Source: Bacteroidales bacterium
Lineage (GTDB): Bacteria > Bacteroidota > Bacteroidia > Bacteroidales > UBA932
DNA: 13,664 bases
Direction: 5' to 3'
Assembly: GCA_017472115.1 (NCBI GenBank)
Contig: JAFUQW010000137.1
Location: forward strand, 1 to 13,664
In this document: positions 1-7,700 of the stretch, piece after piece
Layout: every line of letters starts with the position of its first letter
Numbering within the stretch: the stretch's first letter is position 1
The notes under the pieces: model-generated
What the model was told of the DNA's origin: nothing
The model's input: only the letters and a program-made list of their open reading frames with translations
The model's database searches: none
Translations under genes and position numbers: made by a program

Positions 1-834
1 CTCGCATACTTGTGTCACACCCTCGGCATCACCCGTCACACCCATCTTGTCGAACCTTCATACGAGGTTGCGGCAGACCGTATGGACCGGATCATGGGGG
101 ATATATCCAGAATGGCTTCCGGCGAGCCTCTGCAGTATGTGATAGGCGCTGCCGATTTCTACGGCCGTCAGTTCCACGTGACTCCTGATGTCCTCATCCC
201 CCGTCCAGAAACCGAACTGCTCTGCCGTCTGGCACTGGATTTTGTAAAGGCTTCGTCAGGCAGCTTCAGGATTCTGGATTTGTGCACAGGAAGCGGATGC
301 ATAGCATGGACTATGGCGTTGGAGATGCCGGGAGCGGAGGTCACGGCCGTGGATATATCGGATGATGCGCTGGAAATTGCTGCAGGTCAGGATTTTGCTG
401 CAGAAATGGCTCATACGGGGGCACATAGGCCGCATTTCATCAAGGCAGATGTCCTCTCGGACGATATACTTTCCATCCTGCATGAAAATCTTCCGTACAA
501 GTCGTCAGAAGATCCTTCATCCCGCAGATTCGATCTGATTCTCAGCAACCCACCTTATGTGATGGATAAGGAAAAGGCGCTCATGCGAACCAATGTTCTT
601 GACCATGAACCTCACCTGGCCCTTTTTGTACCGGATGATGATCCGCTTGTATTCTACCGTGCAATAGCTTCACATGCGGCGGTTCTGCTTTCTGATTCTG
701 GAGTCTGCATGGTGGAGATCAACGAAGCGCTCGGGTCTGAAACCGCATCGCTCTTTACTGCTGCCGGCTTCACAGATGTCCGCATCGCAGCCGATCTCAA
801 CGACCGTCCCCGCTTTGTCATTTCCCGCAGATGA
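1..834 (+). CDS. prmC: Peptide chain release factor N5-glutamine methyltransferase (5' partial)
   Basis: This SAM-dependent methyltransferase modifies the glutamine of the GGQ motif in release factors RF1 and RF2 in the cytoplasm. The reading frame is open from base 1. Visible motifs are the linker GEPLQYVIG (bases 121-147), IPRPETE (199-219), the SAM-binding glycine loop LDLCTGSG (274-297) and the catalytic NPPY tetrad (547-558), followed by HEPHLALF. The N-terminal helical domain is short: from the only early start codon in the window (TTG at 10) just 37 residues precede GEPLQYV, against about 65 in E. coli PrmC. The true start is therefore probably left of the window, and TTG 10 is probably not it. 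A loop rich in Ser, Asp and Arg lies just before NPPY. No partner gene (prfA, recX) is visible downstream. The family call is secure; only the 5' end is missing. Confidence 0.93.
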   Translation, partial: LAYLCHTLGITRHTHLVEPSYEVAADRMDRIMGDISRMASGEPLQYVIGAADFYGRQFHVTPDVLIPRPETELLCRLALDFVKASSGSFRILDLCTGSGCIAWTMALEMPGAEVTAVDISDDALEIAAGQDFAAEMAHTGAHRPHFIKADVLSDDILSILHENLPYKSSEDPSSRRFDLILSNPPYVMDKEKALMRTNVLDHEPHLALFVPDDDPLVFYRAIASHAAVLLSDSGVCMVEINEALGSETASLFTAAGFTDVRIAADLNDRPRFVISRR

Positions 835-931
835 TTTTGCTCCTTGGCTCGACTTCCTTGCCATGCGAGCCAATCATGTCATCTTGCTGATTGCCGGGAG
901 GTTGCGTATCACTAAAAGTAACAGCGTTGTT

Positions 932-975
932 TCGGAATTTGTTTGATTTTGTAACAAAAAACAACAAATTTCCGA
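932..975. repeat. Long imperfect inverted repeat in the prmC-lipoprotein gap
   Basis: The left arm TCGGAATTTGTT (932-943) pairs with AACAAATTTCCGA (963-975) through 12 base pairs with one bulged T at 969. Inside it are a 3x3 internal loop (TGA/AAC) and a 5-bp stem TTTTG/CAAAA (947-951 and 955-959) closed by the triloop TAA. The structure is AT-rich and not followed by a T run, so it is not a simple terminator. It may be an RNA hairpin near the end of the prmC transcript or a degenerate mobile-element end. Its function is unknown. Confidence 0.5.
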
Positions 976-983
976 CCCTTGAG

Positions 984-1015
984 GTGCCCTGCAGATATCT
1001 GTAAGGCACTTTTTT
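984..1015 (+). terminator. Rho-independent terminator downstream of prmC
   Basis: The stem is GTGCC-C-TGCAG / CTGTA-A-GGCAC: five pairs, a C/A mismatch, then five more pairs including one G-T, closed by an ATAT loop (995-998). Six T residues follow at 1010-1015. This is the classic layout of an intrinsic terminator. It lies 150 bp after the prmC stop and upstream of the lipoprotein gene, so it separates the two transcription units. Confidence 0.75.
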
Positions 1016-1025
1016 GCAATTAGCT

Positions 1026-1044
1026 GCGTAAAAATTTTTTACGC
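1026..1044. promoter_or_regulatory. Perfect 19-bp palindrome, candidate operator
   Basis: GCGTAAAAA-T-TTTTTACGC is a perfect inverted repeat around a single central T. A one-base spacer cannot form an uninterrupted RNA hairpin, so this fits a DNA-level dyad better than a terminator. It lies about 15 bp upstream of a weak -7-like box at 1058-1065, which would place it over the -33 region of the downstream lipoprotein gene. The operator role is inferred; the symmetry itself is seen directly. Confidence 0.45.
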
Positions 1045-1057
1045 GGATAATTGTCAG

Positions 1058-1065
1058 GACCTTTG
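1058..1065 (+). promoter_or_regulatory. Possible Bacteroidota -7 box for the lipoprotein gene
   Basis: GACCTTTG matches TAnnTTTG except at the first base. It lies 51 bp upstream of the ATG at 1117. The expected -33 position falls in the T run of the 1026-1044 palindrome, with no exact TTTG. The predicted leader would carry a small hairpin, TGGCC-GTCGA-GGCCA, at 1083-1097. The call is weak and rests on one motif. Confidence 0.25.
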
Positions 1066-1116
1066 CATACGTAAACCCGACATGGCCGTCGAGGCCAGTC
1101 ACAAAACACAAAGGTC

Positions 1117-2313
1117 ATGAAAGAGAAGAGATTATTTGCATCTGTCCTGCTGATGGCGGGACTTTGCAGCTGCGAGGTGATCGACAATGATCCGGACAAA
1201 CATGTGCAAGACAAAGACAGCACTTATGTGCGTCTGGCTTCTGTAGCAGAAATCCTGTCGGAACTGCCTTTAGGCAGAAGCCATATGGAGGAAGTGTATT
1301 CGGCTGTATCTTCTTCATCCGGCAACGGGTATGATGAGGAATACACGATGAGGAAACTGTTCACGGATCCCGGTGCCGGAGTCGGAGATGATGACGGACA
1401 TATGAGAACGCGGTCTTACGACAATCCTCTGCGCGACCTTATCGCCGATCACATCTATTCCATGGCGGCGACAAAGTCTCAGGCAGATTTTTCTCCGCGT
1501 GAGTATCTCGAAATGCTGAGTTCTTCGGATATACAGATATATTGGCCTTTTTCTGAAAATTGGGATGGGGAGACCATGCCTGTCATTACTTTCGATCCCG
1601 AAGATGAGGCGCAGACAAACATAGGTTACAGGCTTGAATGTTTTGATGATGGTTCCCGCCATGTGCAGAAGGTGATTGTTGATGAGGAGATGGCACAGGA
1701 GCAGCCGGTGTGGGTAGTGAACAGGAATTCAGATGCCGGCTACACGACCCTTGAGATGTTGAGAAGAGAAGATCCGGCTTGGGGAGAAGGAGGCGGTGCC
1801 ATCATTGTCAAGCCATCAGCAGCCAAGTCTGTCAAGGATGTCCGTACCCTGCTTCTCAAGGATTTCACGATGAAGCGGAATTATGACAGCTGGTTTGCCG
1901 GAGCATCCGAGTTTTTCGTCAAGACCGGAGCAGTAGAAGATTTTACGGCATCTACCGAAGCTGAAATGAAACTCTACAGTCCTTCTGTGACGGATTTTCT
2001 GATTGTCGTGAAACGAAATCAGGTCGGGAAACCTCAGCCCTTCAATGCCGTACTTGTCTCGGACTGGACAGATCAGATGTCTGACTGTGCCTTCATGATA
2101 ACTGAGGATGACGGCGGGACACGTACAGACTGGAATTGCACTGCTCTGGTGAGAGTTGCTTCCAAAAGTTATGGAATAGAATTGAAGATTCCTTTCAACA
2201 CAAGGGACGATATCGTCTGGAGAGGGATGCTGAGTGACCGCTGGCTCGAGCAGAACAGCAATGTTGTAGGCCATTTCGGTGATGTGGATCTCACGTTCGA
2301 GATTATTGAGTGA
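1117..2313 (+). CDS. Uncharacterised exported lipoprotein
   Basis: The 398-residue product begins with a type II signal peptide: basic MKEKR, a hydrophobic stretch of about ten residues and a lipobox LCSC ending at Cys19. It should be lipidated and placed in the cell envelope. The residues after Cys19 (EVIDNDPDK) are acidic, which resembles signals that send some Bacteroidota lipoproteins to the cell surface; that comparison is inference. I recognise no catalytic domain. The middle contains the aromatic, acidic segment DIQIYWPFSENWDGETMPVI, and the C-terminal 60 residues (DWNCTALVRVASKSYGIELKI, then DVDLTFEII) look like beta strands of a sandwich domain. The ATG follows AAAGG at close spacing. 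The gene appears to stand alone behind its own regulatory region, and its end overlaps the convergent U32 gene by 11 bp. The gene call is firm; the function is unknown. Confidence 0.85.
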   Translation: MKEKRLFASVLLMAGLCSCEVIDNDPDKHVQDKDSTYVRLASVAEILSELPLGRSHMEEVYSAVSSSSGNGYDEEYTMRKLFTDPGAGVGDDDGHMRTRSYDNPLRDLIADHIYSMAATKSQADFSPREYLEMLSSSDIQIYWPFSENWDGETMPVITFDPEDEAQTNIGYRLECFDDGSRHVQKVIVDEEMAQEQPVWVVNRNSDAGYTTLEMLRREDPAWGEGGGAIIVKPSAAKSVKDVRTLLLKDFTMKRNYDSWFAGASEFFVKTGAVEDFTASTEAEMKLYSPSVTDFLIVVKRNQVGKPQPFNAVLVSDWTDQMSDCAFMITEDDGGTRTDWNCTALVRVASKSYGIELKIPFNTRDDIVWRGMLSDRWLEQNSNVVGHFGDVDLTFEIIE

Positions 2314-4165
2314 CGGTCATTTCGCAGTTGCGGCAGTCGAAATGCAAGGCGAAACGCCGGCCGTTGTTGAGAAGGAAAAGGGGACCTGAGTCCTTTGCCT
2401 TGTGATGGCGTGGACAGATGCCGAGCTCGTATCTTATGCAGTAGCGGGTACGCATTAGTTCAGCCGAGTCCTGACGGCTCAGTTCGTATGCTGGTTCGAC
2501 GATTTCCGCTCCCGCCATCCGATAAAGCGAATCCGCCATCCGGTTAGATACATTATATTTATAAGAGAGATCTTTCGAATATAGTTTCGCCCCGCTGATT
2601 CCGCATGGATTTCTTCGAAGTATTTCCTTTCTGTTGCAAGGCATGCCGTCAAGTTTTTCGGCAAGCGACCTCCTGATTCCGTTGAGTGCTGAGGCACTCA
2701 TGAACGGAAGGCTGCCTTCTGTAGGAAGTGTGCGCAATGTGAATCTGTAGTGTCCGGAAGTCTTGCCGATCTGACTGCGGAACATTTCTGCCATTCTTTC
2801 TCTGTTGGAGGCTTCCTGGCTGCCGGCTTCTATGCAGACAGACACCTTTCTGCCGTCAGCACTTTCTGCCGAAGCCTCGACGGTCCGGATGTCGGCGGCA
2901 AAAGAGAATGTCAGGTCAACGTCAACTCCTATTTCTCTGACGCATGAATGCCTGTCGAGTTCCTTCTCAAAGGCAGCATTGATGTTCCTGAAAAGCCGTG
3001 CTCCGGAGAATATTCCATCCACGGCCCTGCATCTGATGCTGTTGCCCTTGCATACGTCTCCTCTGAAACCGGTGACGCTTCCGTCTTTAGCAATGAAGGT
3101 GAATCCGTCACCGTTGTTGAGAACTATATCTTTGCGGCATAAATCCACCGTGATTCCGTCGCGGCCGGCAGATCTTACCGTGCCGATTTCTTCCCCCATG
3201 GATTTTGCGGAATCCATGGATGCCCAACGGCTGCGTCTGCCGTCAAGATACAACTCTGTGTATCCCCGGTTGAAAGTCTTTGATGTATCAGGGGTGAATC
3301 CTGCCGTAACGCTGCCGTATGAAGCTCTTGAATATGAAGAAGGATGCCTGTTGACTATCTCGTCCAAAGCAAGGGAGTAGTCCCGCACGACGTTCTTCAC
3401 ATATGATTCGTTCTTCAGCCTGCCCTCGATCTTGAATGAGGTTATTCCGGCTTCGGCCAGTTCTTCTATCCTGCCACGGAGGTTGTAGTCCTTTAGAGAA
3501 AGCAGAGCCTTGTCTCTGACTATGACTTTGCCGGATGCATCCACCAGGTCGTATCGCGAGCGGCATGCCTGGATGCAGGCTCCACGGTTTGCACTCCTGC
3601 CGGCAATCTTTTCTGACAGGTAACACTGTCCGCTATAGCATACACAGAGGGCTCCGTGCACGAAGAACTCAAGCTCGCAGCTTACAGCGGCGCGTATGGC
3701 CCTTATCTGCTCAAGCGAAAGTTCTCTTTCAAGAATCAGTCTTGAGAATCCGAGGCTTTCAAGGAATACTGCGTGCTCCACCGTCCTGATGGCACATTGG
3801 GTCGAGGCATGGAGAGGTATCCTGAAATCCTCATGGATGTCACCGATTCCCTTGCGGGCCATTTCCAATACTGCCATGTCCTGGATTATTAGCGCATCGG
3901 CACCGGCTTCCTGGACCGCAAGCATCTGGCGATATGCCGCCTCAAGTTCGTCATCGTAAAGTATCGTGTTCAGAGCTACGAAGATGCGGGCACCGAAACG
4001 GTGTGCGTAGCTGCACAGCTGCCTGATGTCGTCAACAGAGTTTCCGGCAGCCTGTCGTGCGCCGAACTGCGGACCGGCTATATACACAGCATCGGCACCG
4101 CAGTCTATTGCTGCGATGCCGATCTGTACGTCTCTTGCCGGAGCAAGCAGTTCGAGATTCATCAT
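2303..4165 (-). CDS. U32-family protein, RlhA-like (putative 23S rRNA cytidine hydroxylase)
   Basis: This 620-residue protein starts with the U32 signature MNLELLAPARD and GADAVYI. The family pattern ExFxxG[SA]LCx4GxCxLS is complete at residues 166-184. Cys174, Cys181, Cys197 and Cys201 (in NRGACIQACR) are the likely iron-sulfur ligands of the family. KIEGRLKNESYV follows, as in the rRNA/tRNA hydroxylation branch (E. coli RlhA and TrhP) rather than true collagenases. The length, with a large C-terminal part after the U32 core, matches RlhA (about 650 residues) better than TrhP (about 450), so 23S rRNA C2501 hydroxylation is the best guess; the exact substrate is inferred. The tail carries a second cysteine set, Cys576, Cys584 and a terminal CRNC (611-614). 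Start is ATG 4165, with a second ATG directly after it. It lies 3 bp downstream of the TPR gene and is probably cotranscribed with it. Confidence 0.88.
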   Translation of the reverse strand: MMNLELLAPARDVQIGIAAIDCGADAVYIAGPQFGARQAAGNSVDDIRQLCSYAHRFGARIFVALNTILYDDELEAAYRQMLAVQEAGADALIIQDMAVLEMARKGIGDIHEDFRIPLHASTQCAIRTVEHAVFLESLGFSRLILERELSLEQIRAIRAAVSCELEFFVHGALCVCYSGQCYLSEKIAGRSANRGACIQACRSRYDLVDASGKVIVRDKALLSLKDYNLRGRIEELAEAGITSFKIEGRLKNESYVKNVVRDYSLALDEIVNRHPSSYSRASYGSVTAGFTPDTSKTFNRGYTELYLDGRRSRWASMDSAKSMGEEIGTVRSAGRDGITVDLCRKDIVLNNGDGFTFIAKDGSVTGFRGDVCKGNSIRCRAVDGIFSGARLFRNINAAFEKELDRHSCVREIGVDVDLTFSFAADIRTVEASAESADGRKVSVCIEAGSQEASNRERMAEMFRSQIGKTSGHYRFTLRTLPTEGSLPFMSASALNGIRRSLAEKLDGMPCNRKEILRRNPCGISGAKLYSKDLSYKYNVSNRMADSLYRMAGAEIVEPAYELSRQDSAELMRTRYCIRYELGICPRHHKAKDSGPLFLLNNGRRFALHFDCRNCEMTVTQ

Positions 4166-4168
4166 CTG

Positions 4169-5116
4169 CTACTGAAGGACCTTAAGCTGCTCCTTTGCAG
4201 TCGCACCGTACTGTGCGTCGTTCTCGATCTTGGTGTAGTACTCCTTGGCCTTCTCCTTGTTGCCGGCCTGCTGATAGAGGACTGCGATTGTGCAGATCAC
4301 GCCGTTTGCATCCTTTGCATTTGGAGAAACCTCAAGATACTTCTCATAGTAGCCGATCACAGTATCAGTGCTCTGGTTGAGCTTCTGAGCTGCACTTGCA
4401 GCAAGCTTGTATGCGTTTGCGTTCTCAAGGCACTCGTTTGACTTAACGCAGAAGTCAAGCATTTCCTGATAGTTCTTAGCCTTGTTTGCAGCCTGAGCCT
4501 TCTTGAGATATACCTGTGAAAGGAGCTTGTCTGCGTTCTCTGCCTGACCGAGTTCCTTAGCCTTCTCGAGAGCAACGACAGCATCGTCGAAGTTGTTGCC
4601 TCTCATGTAAGCCTGTCCGAGCTGAAGTGCGATAGCACCGTTCTCAGGCTCGATTTCAAGCACCTTCTTGAAGTTCTCGATGGCTGTAGGATAATCCTTT
4701 GCCCTCATAGCAGCCTTTCCGGCTGTGTTATAGATCTGAAGGTTGGCCTGTCCGATAAGGCTTTCAGCCTCTGCTGCCAGTTCTGCCTCGCCGTATCCTT
4801 CAGCAACAGCCTTTGCCTCAGTGAATGCCTGTGCAGCCGCTGCGAAATCCTTTGCGTTGTAAAGGTCCTTTGCCATTCCGATCTGTGCAGAGCAGATGGC
4901 CTTCTTGCAGTTGTTTACGAGATCGGCAGCCTCGTCTCCGAGAGCCTCACCCATTTCAAGGGCAGTCTTGAAGTACTCGAGAGCGGCACCGTTGTTGCCC
5001 ATCTGGAGCTCCATCGCACCGTTGTTGTAATTTTCTGTAGCCTGATTGATGTCCTGTGCAGATGCTACGGCTGTACTCATGGCAACTGCGACAAAAAAGA
5101 GGATGATTTTCTTCAT
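4169..5116 (-). CDS. Exported tetratricopeptide-repeat protein
   Basis: The 315-residue product has a clear Sec signal peptide (MKKIILFFVAVAMSTAVASA, cleavage probably after Ala20) and no lipobox, so the mature protein should be periplasmic. The rest is almost wholly helical TPR units, about six or seven. Recognisable units include YNNGAMELQMGNNGAALEYF, LYNAKDFAAAAQAFTEA, AAMRAKDYPTAIENFKKVLE, LGQAYMRGNNFDDAVVALEK and VLYQQAGNKEKAKEYY. TPRs bind other proteins; no enzymatic domain is present. Codon choice is strikingly uniform (AAG for Lys, GAG or GAA for Glu, CTT or CTC for Leu), resembling sdhC in this window and suggesting strong expression. A Bacteroidota-type promoter lies upstream. It is first in a two-gene unit with the U32 gene. 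The partner and process are unknown. Confidence 0.88.
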   Translation of the reverse strand: MKKIILFFVAVAMSTAVASAQDINQATENYNNGAMELQMGNNGAALEYFKTALEMGEALGDEAADLVNNCKKAICSAQIGMAKDLYNAKDFAAAAQAFTEAKAVAEGYGEAELAAEAESLIGQANLQIYNTAGKAAMRAKDYPTAIENFKKVLEIEPENGAIALQLGQAYMRGNNFDDAVVALEKAKELGQAENADKLLSQVYLKKAQAANKAKNYQEMLDFCVKSNECLENANAYKLAASAAQKLNQSTDTVIGYYEKYLEVSPNAKDANGVICTIAVLYQQAGNKEKAKEYYTKIENDAQYGATAKEQLKVLQ

Positions 5117-5165
5117 GATGATATGTTTTTTGTTTTATATTAATATTCTATAGGTCACAGAAATG

Positions 5166-5199
5166 CAAAAATAGAAAAATTTTGTTTTATTTTTGCAAA
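5166..5199 (-). promoter_or_regulatory. Bacteroidota-type promoter for the TPR-U32 unit
   Basis: Read on the minus strand, TTTG (5199-5196) stands 22 bp upstream of TATTTTTG (5173-5166), an exact match to the -7 consensus TAnnTTTG. Transcription would begin near 5159, giving a leader of about 40 bases before the ATG at 5116. This is the best two-box promoter match in the window. Confidence 0.55.
5188..5195 (+). promoter_or_regulatory. Bacteroidota-type -7 box for the M16-like gene
   Basis: TATTTTTG matches TAnnTTTG exactly and lies 19 bp before the ATG at 5215, implying a short leader. No good -33 TTTG lies at the expected distance, so the call rests on one box in a very AT-rich stretch. Confidence 0.35.
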
Positions 5200-5214
5200 C
5201 TAATTTGATTTATA

Positions 5215-7659
5215 ATGAAAATAGGATTTAAATTGGCGTTGATATGCGTCATCTCGGTATTGTTTTCAATAATTATGCCAGCACAGGATCTGCCGAAGCT
5301 TCCGGCAGACAATGCTGTTTCTCAAGGTGTCCTTCCGAATGGAATGACATATTATATCGTTGAAAATCCTACGGTCAAAGGGGTTGCTGATTTTGCTCTG
5401 GCAAGTAAGAAAGGTCATGATGTTGCTGTTGCAATGCAGAAGAACGTGCTGCGCATACCGGGCGTCATGGTATCCGAGTCGGTGGCAGTGATGGACTCGA
5501 CTCTCCTGTATCTGATGAGAAAGGCAGATGAGGGGGTTCCTGCGGACCAGGCTTTGGTCGTGGCGGGAGATGTGAGCACAGCGGCAGTCGCGGAGAAGAT
5601 GAGGATGCTTTCATATATGACTCCTTGTAGGGAAAGCATGGCCCTGCCGCCATATGAATGGATCGGCAATGATGCAATCATAGTTAATACTGCTCTGTCT
5701 GAGGAGAAGGAACTTGCGACAATAGTGGCCTCATGGAGGTCGCCTCGTACTGCTGCGGAATACATGAATACCGTACAGCCGGCCATATATTCGCTTTTTA
5801 TCGGCGAACTCGGTCATGTGGCCTGCAACAGGATCTCAGAGTGTTTCAGGCAGACAGGAATACCTGCAGTGAACATCACCTACAGACATAATGACACCAG
5901 CGTTTCCTATGGCGACGAGACTTTCTCCGTATCGCTTTCCGTGGCTCCTGCACATGCTGAGGCGGCTGTCCGCATACTCTCGTACGTGATGTCTTCATTA
6001 GATTCGGGATCTGCTACGGCTCAGGAGGTCAGACGTGCCCAGGACAAGCTGCTTATAGATATGTACAAAGGGGTTTCCGGTCCTGTCAGAAGCAATGAGG
6101 AGTATATCGACAGATGTCTTTCGGCCTTCCTGCACAACGGATCGCTTGCATCCGGGAGAAGCATATATGACTTCCATGCGTCCCGCCGTCTTGACGATCA
6201 GACATCACTCACACTTTTCAATGACATCATTTCTGCTCTCCTTGACAAAGAGAAGAATCTGACTCTTGACTGCACTTCGTCGTCGGAGCTTGATCCTGCA
6301 AGATTGTCAAGCCTCTTCCTTGAGGCATGGGATAAGAAGAGCGGACTCACATGGAAGCAGAAGCCTGAAGCGGATGCCCTTCTGCGCACACCTGATCCCG
6401 AAGTCAAGGCCAAGATCGTTTCTGCCAAGAAGGATCCTATATCCGGAGGAAACGTCATCACGGTTTCGAACGGCATGACTGTGATAACCAAGAATATGCC
6501 TGCGGACGGAAGGGTCTATTATTCCCTTGCTCTGAACGGAGGTTACGGAAGCATTTCGGGACTGTCAGAGGGTGAAGGCGCATTTGTCGGGGATTTCCTT
6601 TCGACTTGCAGGGTGGCGGATATTCCATACCGTGATTTCGTAGCCGCGCTGAATGCACAGGGCATGACGATGGATGTCAAGGTTGACGTCAGCAGCACAG
6701 TCATCAGCGGATGCGCCTCTAAGTTCGACATTGAAAAGGTACTGCAGGCCATCACCGTCCTTACTGAGAGCAGCACAAAGGATGATGCTGCCTTTGACTA
6801 CTATCTTTCCACCGTTCCTCTGCAGATCGAGGCCTTGAAGGGTACAGCTCATTCAAGGATGGCGGCTGTTGACAGCATTATGTGTCCTGGCTACATATAT
6901 TCTGCCATGAAGTCAGCCGGGAAGATCACTCCTGAGTTCCCTGCCAAGGCGGAAATGTTCTTCGGAAGGCAGTTCTCAAAGCTTGATGACGGTGTGCTTG
7001 TCATTTCCGGCGAATTCGATGAGGTGGAACTCAAGAAGCTTCTTACTGTCTATGGTCCGGGATTTTCTGTGGCGCAGAGGTCGTTCTCACGTCCGTCGAT
7101 CCAATATCAGCCGATAGCGGGAGTAGCTTCATATACCGTTGACGGCGACGAGAATTCAATCGATCTTGCGATGTCGGCAAGAATTCCTCTGACCGTCGAT
7201 AATTATGCGGCTTCCTTGATCACGACAGAAGTGCTGTCACATAGCCTCATGGAGTGTTTTGATGGTACAGGATGGACTCCTGAGGTCAGATCGCGTCTGA
7301 ATATCCTGCCGGATGAGAGGTACAGCGTAGTGGTCACCCTCAAGGAATGCGGTGAGACTTCGATGATGCCTATGCAGGCCATGTCTCATCTCAGATCATC
7401 GGTTTCAAGGATAGCATCCTCTCCGGTCGATGCCAGCCTCCTCAATGCTGTGAAGGCTCATGTGAAGGCTTCTTTATCACTCAGACAGTCTGATCCTATG
7501 TTCTGGAATGGAATCATAGCAGGGCGTAACCTTTATGGCAAGGATCTGTTCACAGGATTCGATTCCAGGGCAGATGCTGTGACGGCTCAGAAGGTGCAGA
7601 GTCTTGTCTCTGCTCTTGAGAACTCAGGAAAAGTTGAATATGTCGTAACAAAGGAATAA
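5215..7659 (+). CDS. Exported M16 (pitrilysin)-family protein lacking the zinc-binding motif
   Basis: The 814-residue product has a signal peptide (hydrophobic residues 5-22, cleavage probably near Ala23) and the two-half M16 layout. The first half opens with LPNGMTYYIVENP (40-52), the usual start of M16 peptidase domains, and the second repeats it as VSNGMTVITKNMP around residue 420. Active members carry HxxEH about 30 residues after the first motif and a further Glu about 75 residues on. Neither is present: KGVADFALASKKGHD leads within about 65 residues to VVAGDVSTAAV, which aligns with the GD-strand normally near residue 200. The catalytic segment therefore appears deleted in frame, while the rest is intact and follows the M16 pattern. 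It is probably a non-catalytic subunit or partner of an active M16 peptidase encoded elsewhere. DUF3109 follows 41 bp downstream on the same strand. The family assignment rests on motif order and is fairly strong. Confidence 0.82.
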   Translation: MKIGFKLALICVISVLFSIIMPAQDLPKLPADNAVSQGVLPNGMTYYIVENPTVKGVADFALASKKGHDVAVAMQKNVLRIPGVMVSESVAVMDSTLLYLMRKADEGVPADQALVVAGDVSTAAVAEKMRMLSYMTPCRESMALPPYEWIGNDAIIVNTALSEEKELATIVASWRSPRTAAEYMNTVQPAIYSLFIGELGHVACNRISECFRQTGIPAVNITYRHNDTSVSYGDETFSVSLSVAPAHAEAAVRILSYVMSSLDSGSATAQEVRRAQDKLLIDMYKGVSGPVRSNEEYIDRCLSAFLHNGSLASGRSIYDFHASRRLDDQTSLTLFNDIISALLDKEKNLTLDCTSSSELDPARLSSLFLEAWDKKSGLTWKQKPEADALLRTPDPEVKAKIVSAKKDPISGGNVITVSNGMTVITKNMPADGRVYYSLALNGGYGSISGLSEGEGAFVGDFLSTCRVADIPYRDFVAALNAQGMTMDVKVDVSSTVISGCASKFDIEKVLQAITVLTESSTKDDAAFDYYLSTVPLQIEALKGTAHSRMAAVDSIMCPGYIYSAMKSAGKITPEFPAKAEMFFGRQFSKLDDGVLVISGEFDEVELKKLLTVYGPGFSVAQRSFSRPSIQYQPIAGVASYTVDGDENSIDLAMSARIPLTVDNYAASLITTEVLSHSLMECFDGTGWTPEVRSRLNILPDERYSVVVTLKECGETSMMPMQAMSHLRSSVSRIASSPVDASLLNAVKAHVKASLSLRQSDPMFWNGIIAGRNLYGKDLFTGFDSRADAVTAQKVQSLVSALENSGKVEYVVTKE

Positions 7660-7700
7660 TTGATCGACAACTTATCACTTGCGAAAATTGAGGAATGACC

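Noticed and set aside
818..1111. 97-codon minus-strand open frame covering the prmC-lipoprotein gap
   Set aside because: It runs through the terminator and both inverted repeats, has no recognisable domain and no good ribosome binding site.
2805..3380. 191-codon plus-strand open frame inside the U32 gene
   Set aside because: It is fully antisense to a gene with conserved U32 motifs and is Ser/Leu-rich in the manner of a shadow frame.
5215..7659. Calling the M16-like gene a pseudogene
   Set aside because: The frame is uninterrupted, the signal peptide and the remaining M16 landmarks are intact, and there is no stop or frameshift, so loss of catalysis is more likely than gene death.
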